A stretch of 5,556 bases of DNA from positions 1 to 5,556 of the forward strand of contig CAIMDR010000039.1 of NCBI GenBank assembly GCA_903839795.1, read 5' to 3'. The stretch comes from an uncultured Methylococcaceae bacterium. GTDB lineage: Bacteria > Pseudomonadota > Gammaproteobacteria > Methylococcales > Methylomonadaceae. Shown here piece after piece: positions 5,511 to 5,556 of this stretch (position 1 is the stretch's first letter; every line of letters begins with the position of its first letter). The notes under the pieces are model-generated. The model made no database searches and had not been told where the DNA came from. It saw only the letters and a list, made by a program, of their open reading frames with translations. A program made the position numbers and the translations under genes.

Positions 5511-5556
5511 CACTTACTTTATAGCTCATCCTGTTTTTGTTCATTGACGAAATCAA
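5511..5556. other. Upstream edge of hicAB
   Basis: This AT-rich stretch has no gene. It contains the alternative - strand TATAAA at 5523-5518 but no recognisable -35 at the right distance. Confidence 0.3.

Overview
The window looks like a chromosomal segment of a gammaproteobacterium with moderate GC content. The mix of palindromic repeats would fit a methanotroph of the Methylococcales type, but that is recall and was not tested. It holds one very large gene on the + strand, a two-gene toxin-antitoxin operon on the - strand, and repeat-rich DNA on both sides of the large gene.

Positions 1-300 contain no gene. They hold a nested palindromic composite (18-156) with an almost perfect 17-bp hairpin inside a 15-bp inverted repeat. 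A 122-bp element with imperfect 19-bp inverted ends (174-295) follows. Its right end runs up to a TATAAT box and the ribosome binding site of the next gene.

Positions 347-4501 encode a 1384-residue exported, multi-pass envelope protein that I cannot name. It has a signal peptide, a large periplasmic region, a membrane cluster, a second large periplasmic region and a C-terminal membrane cluster. The two periplasmic halves look like ancient duplicates of each other. A perfect 48-bp palindrome (1190-1237) lies inside this gene as exactly 16 sense codons. Its 22-bp core recurs identically in the intergenic hairpin at 4849-4880, where the outer stem is different but still perfectly paired. This resembles a mobile palindromic element that can live both between genes and inside a protein.

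Positions 4502-4886 contain no gene. They hold a 228-bp element with 21-bp inverted ends and several internal hairpins, followed by the shared-core hairpin.

Positions 4887-5470 on the - strand encode hicA (toxin, upstream) and hicB (antitoxin, downstream), overlapping by 4 bp and convergent with the large gene. A 14-bp inverted repeat directly upstream of hicA is the likely autoregulatory operator of the HicB ribbon-helix-helix domain. The last 46 bases hold nothing I can call.

No complete new system is evident. The most unusual signals are the in-frame palindrome with its structure-preserving intergenic relative, and the internally duplicated giant envelope protein.
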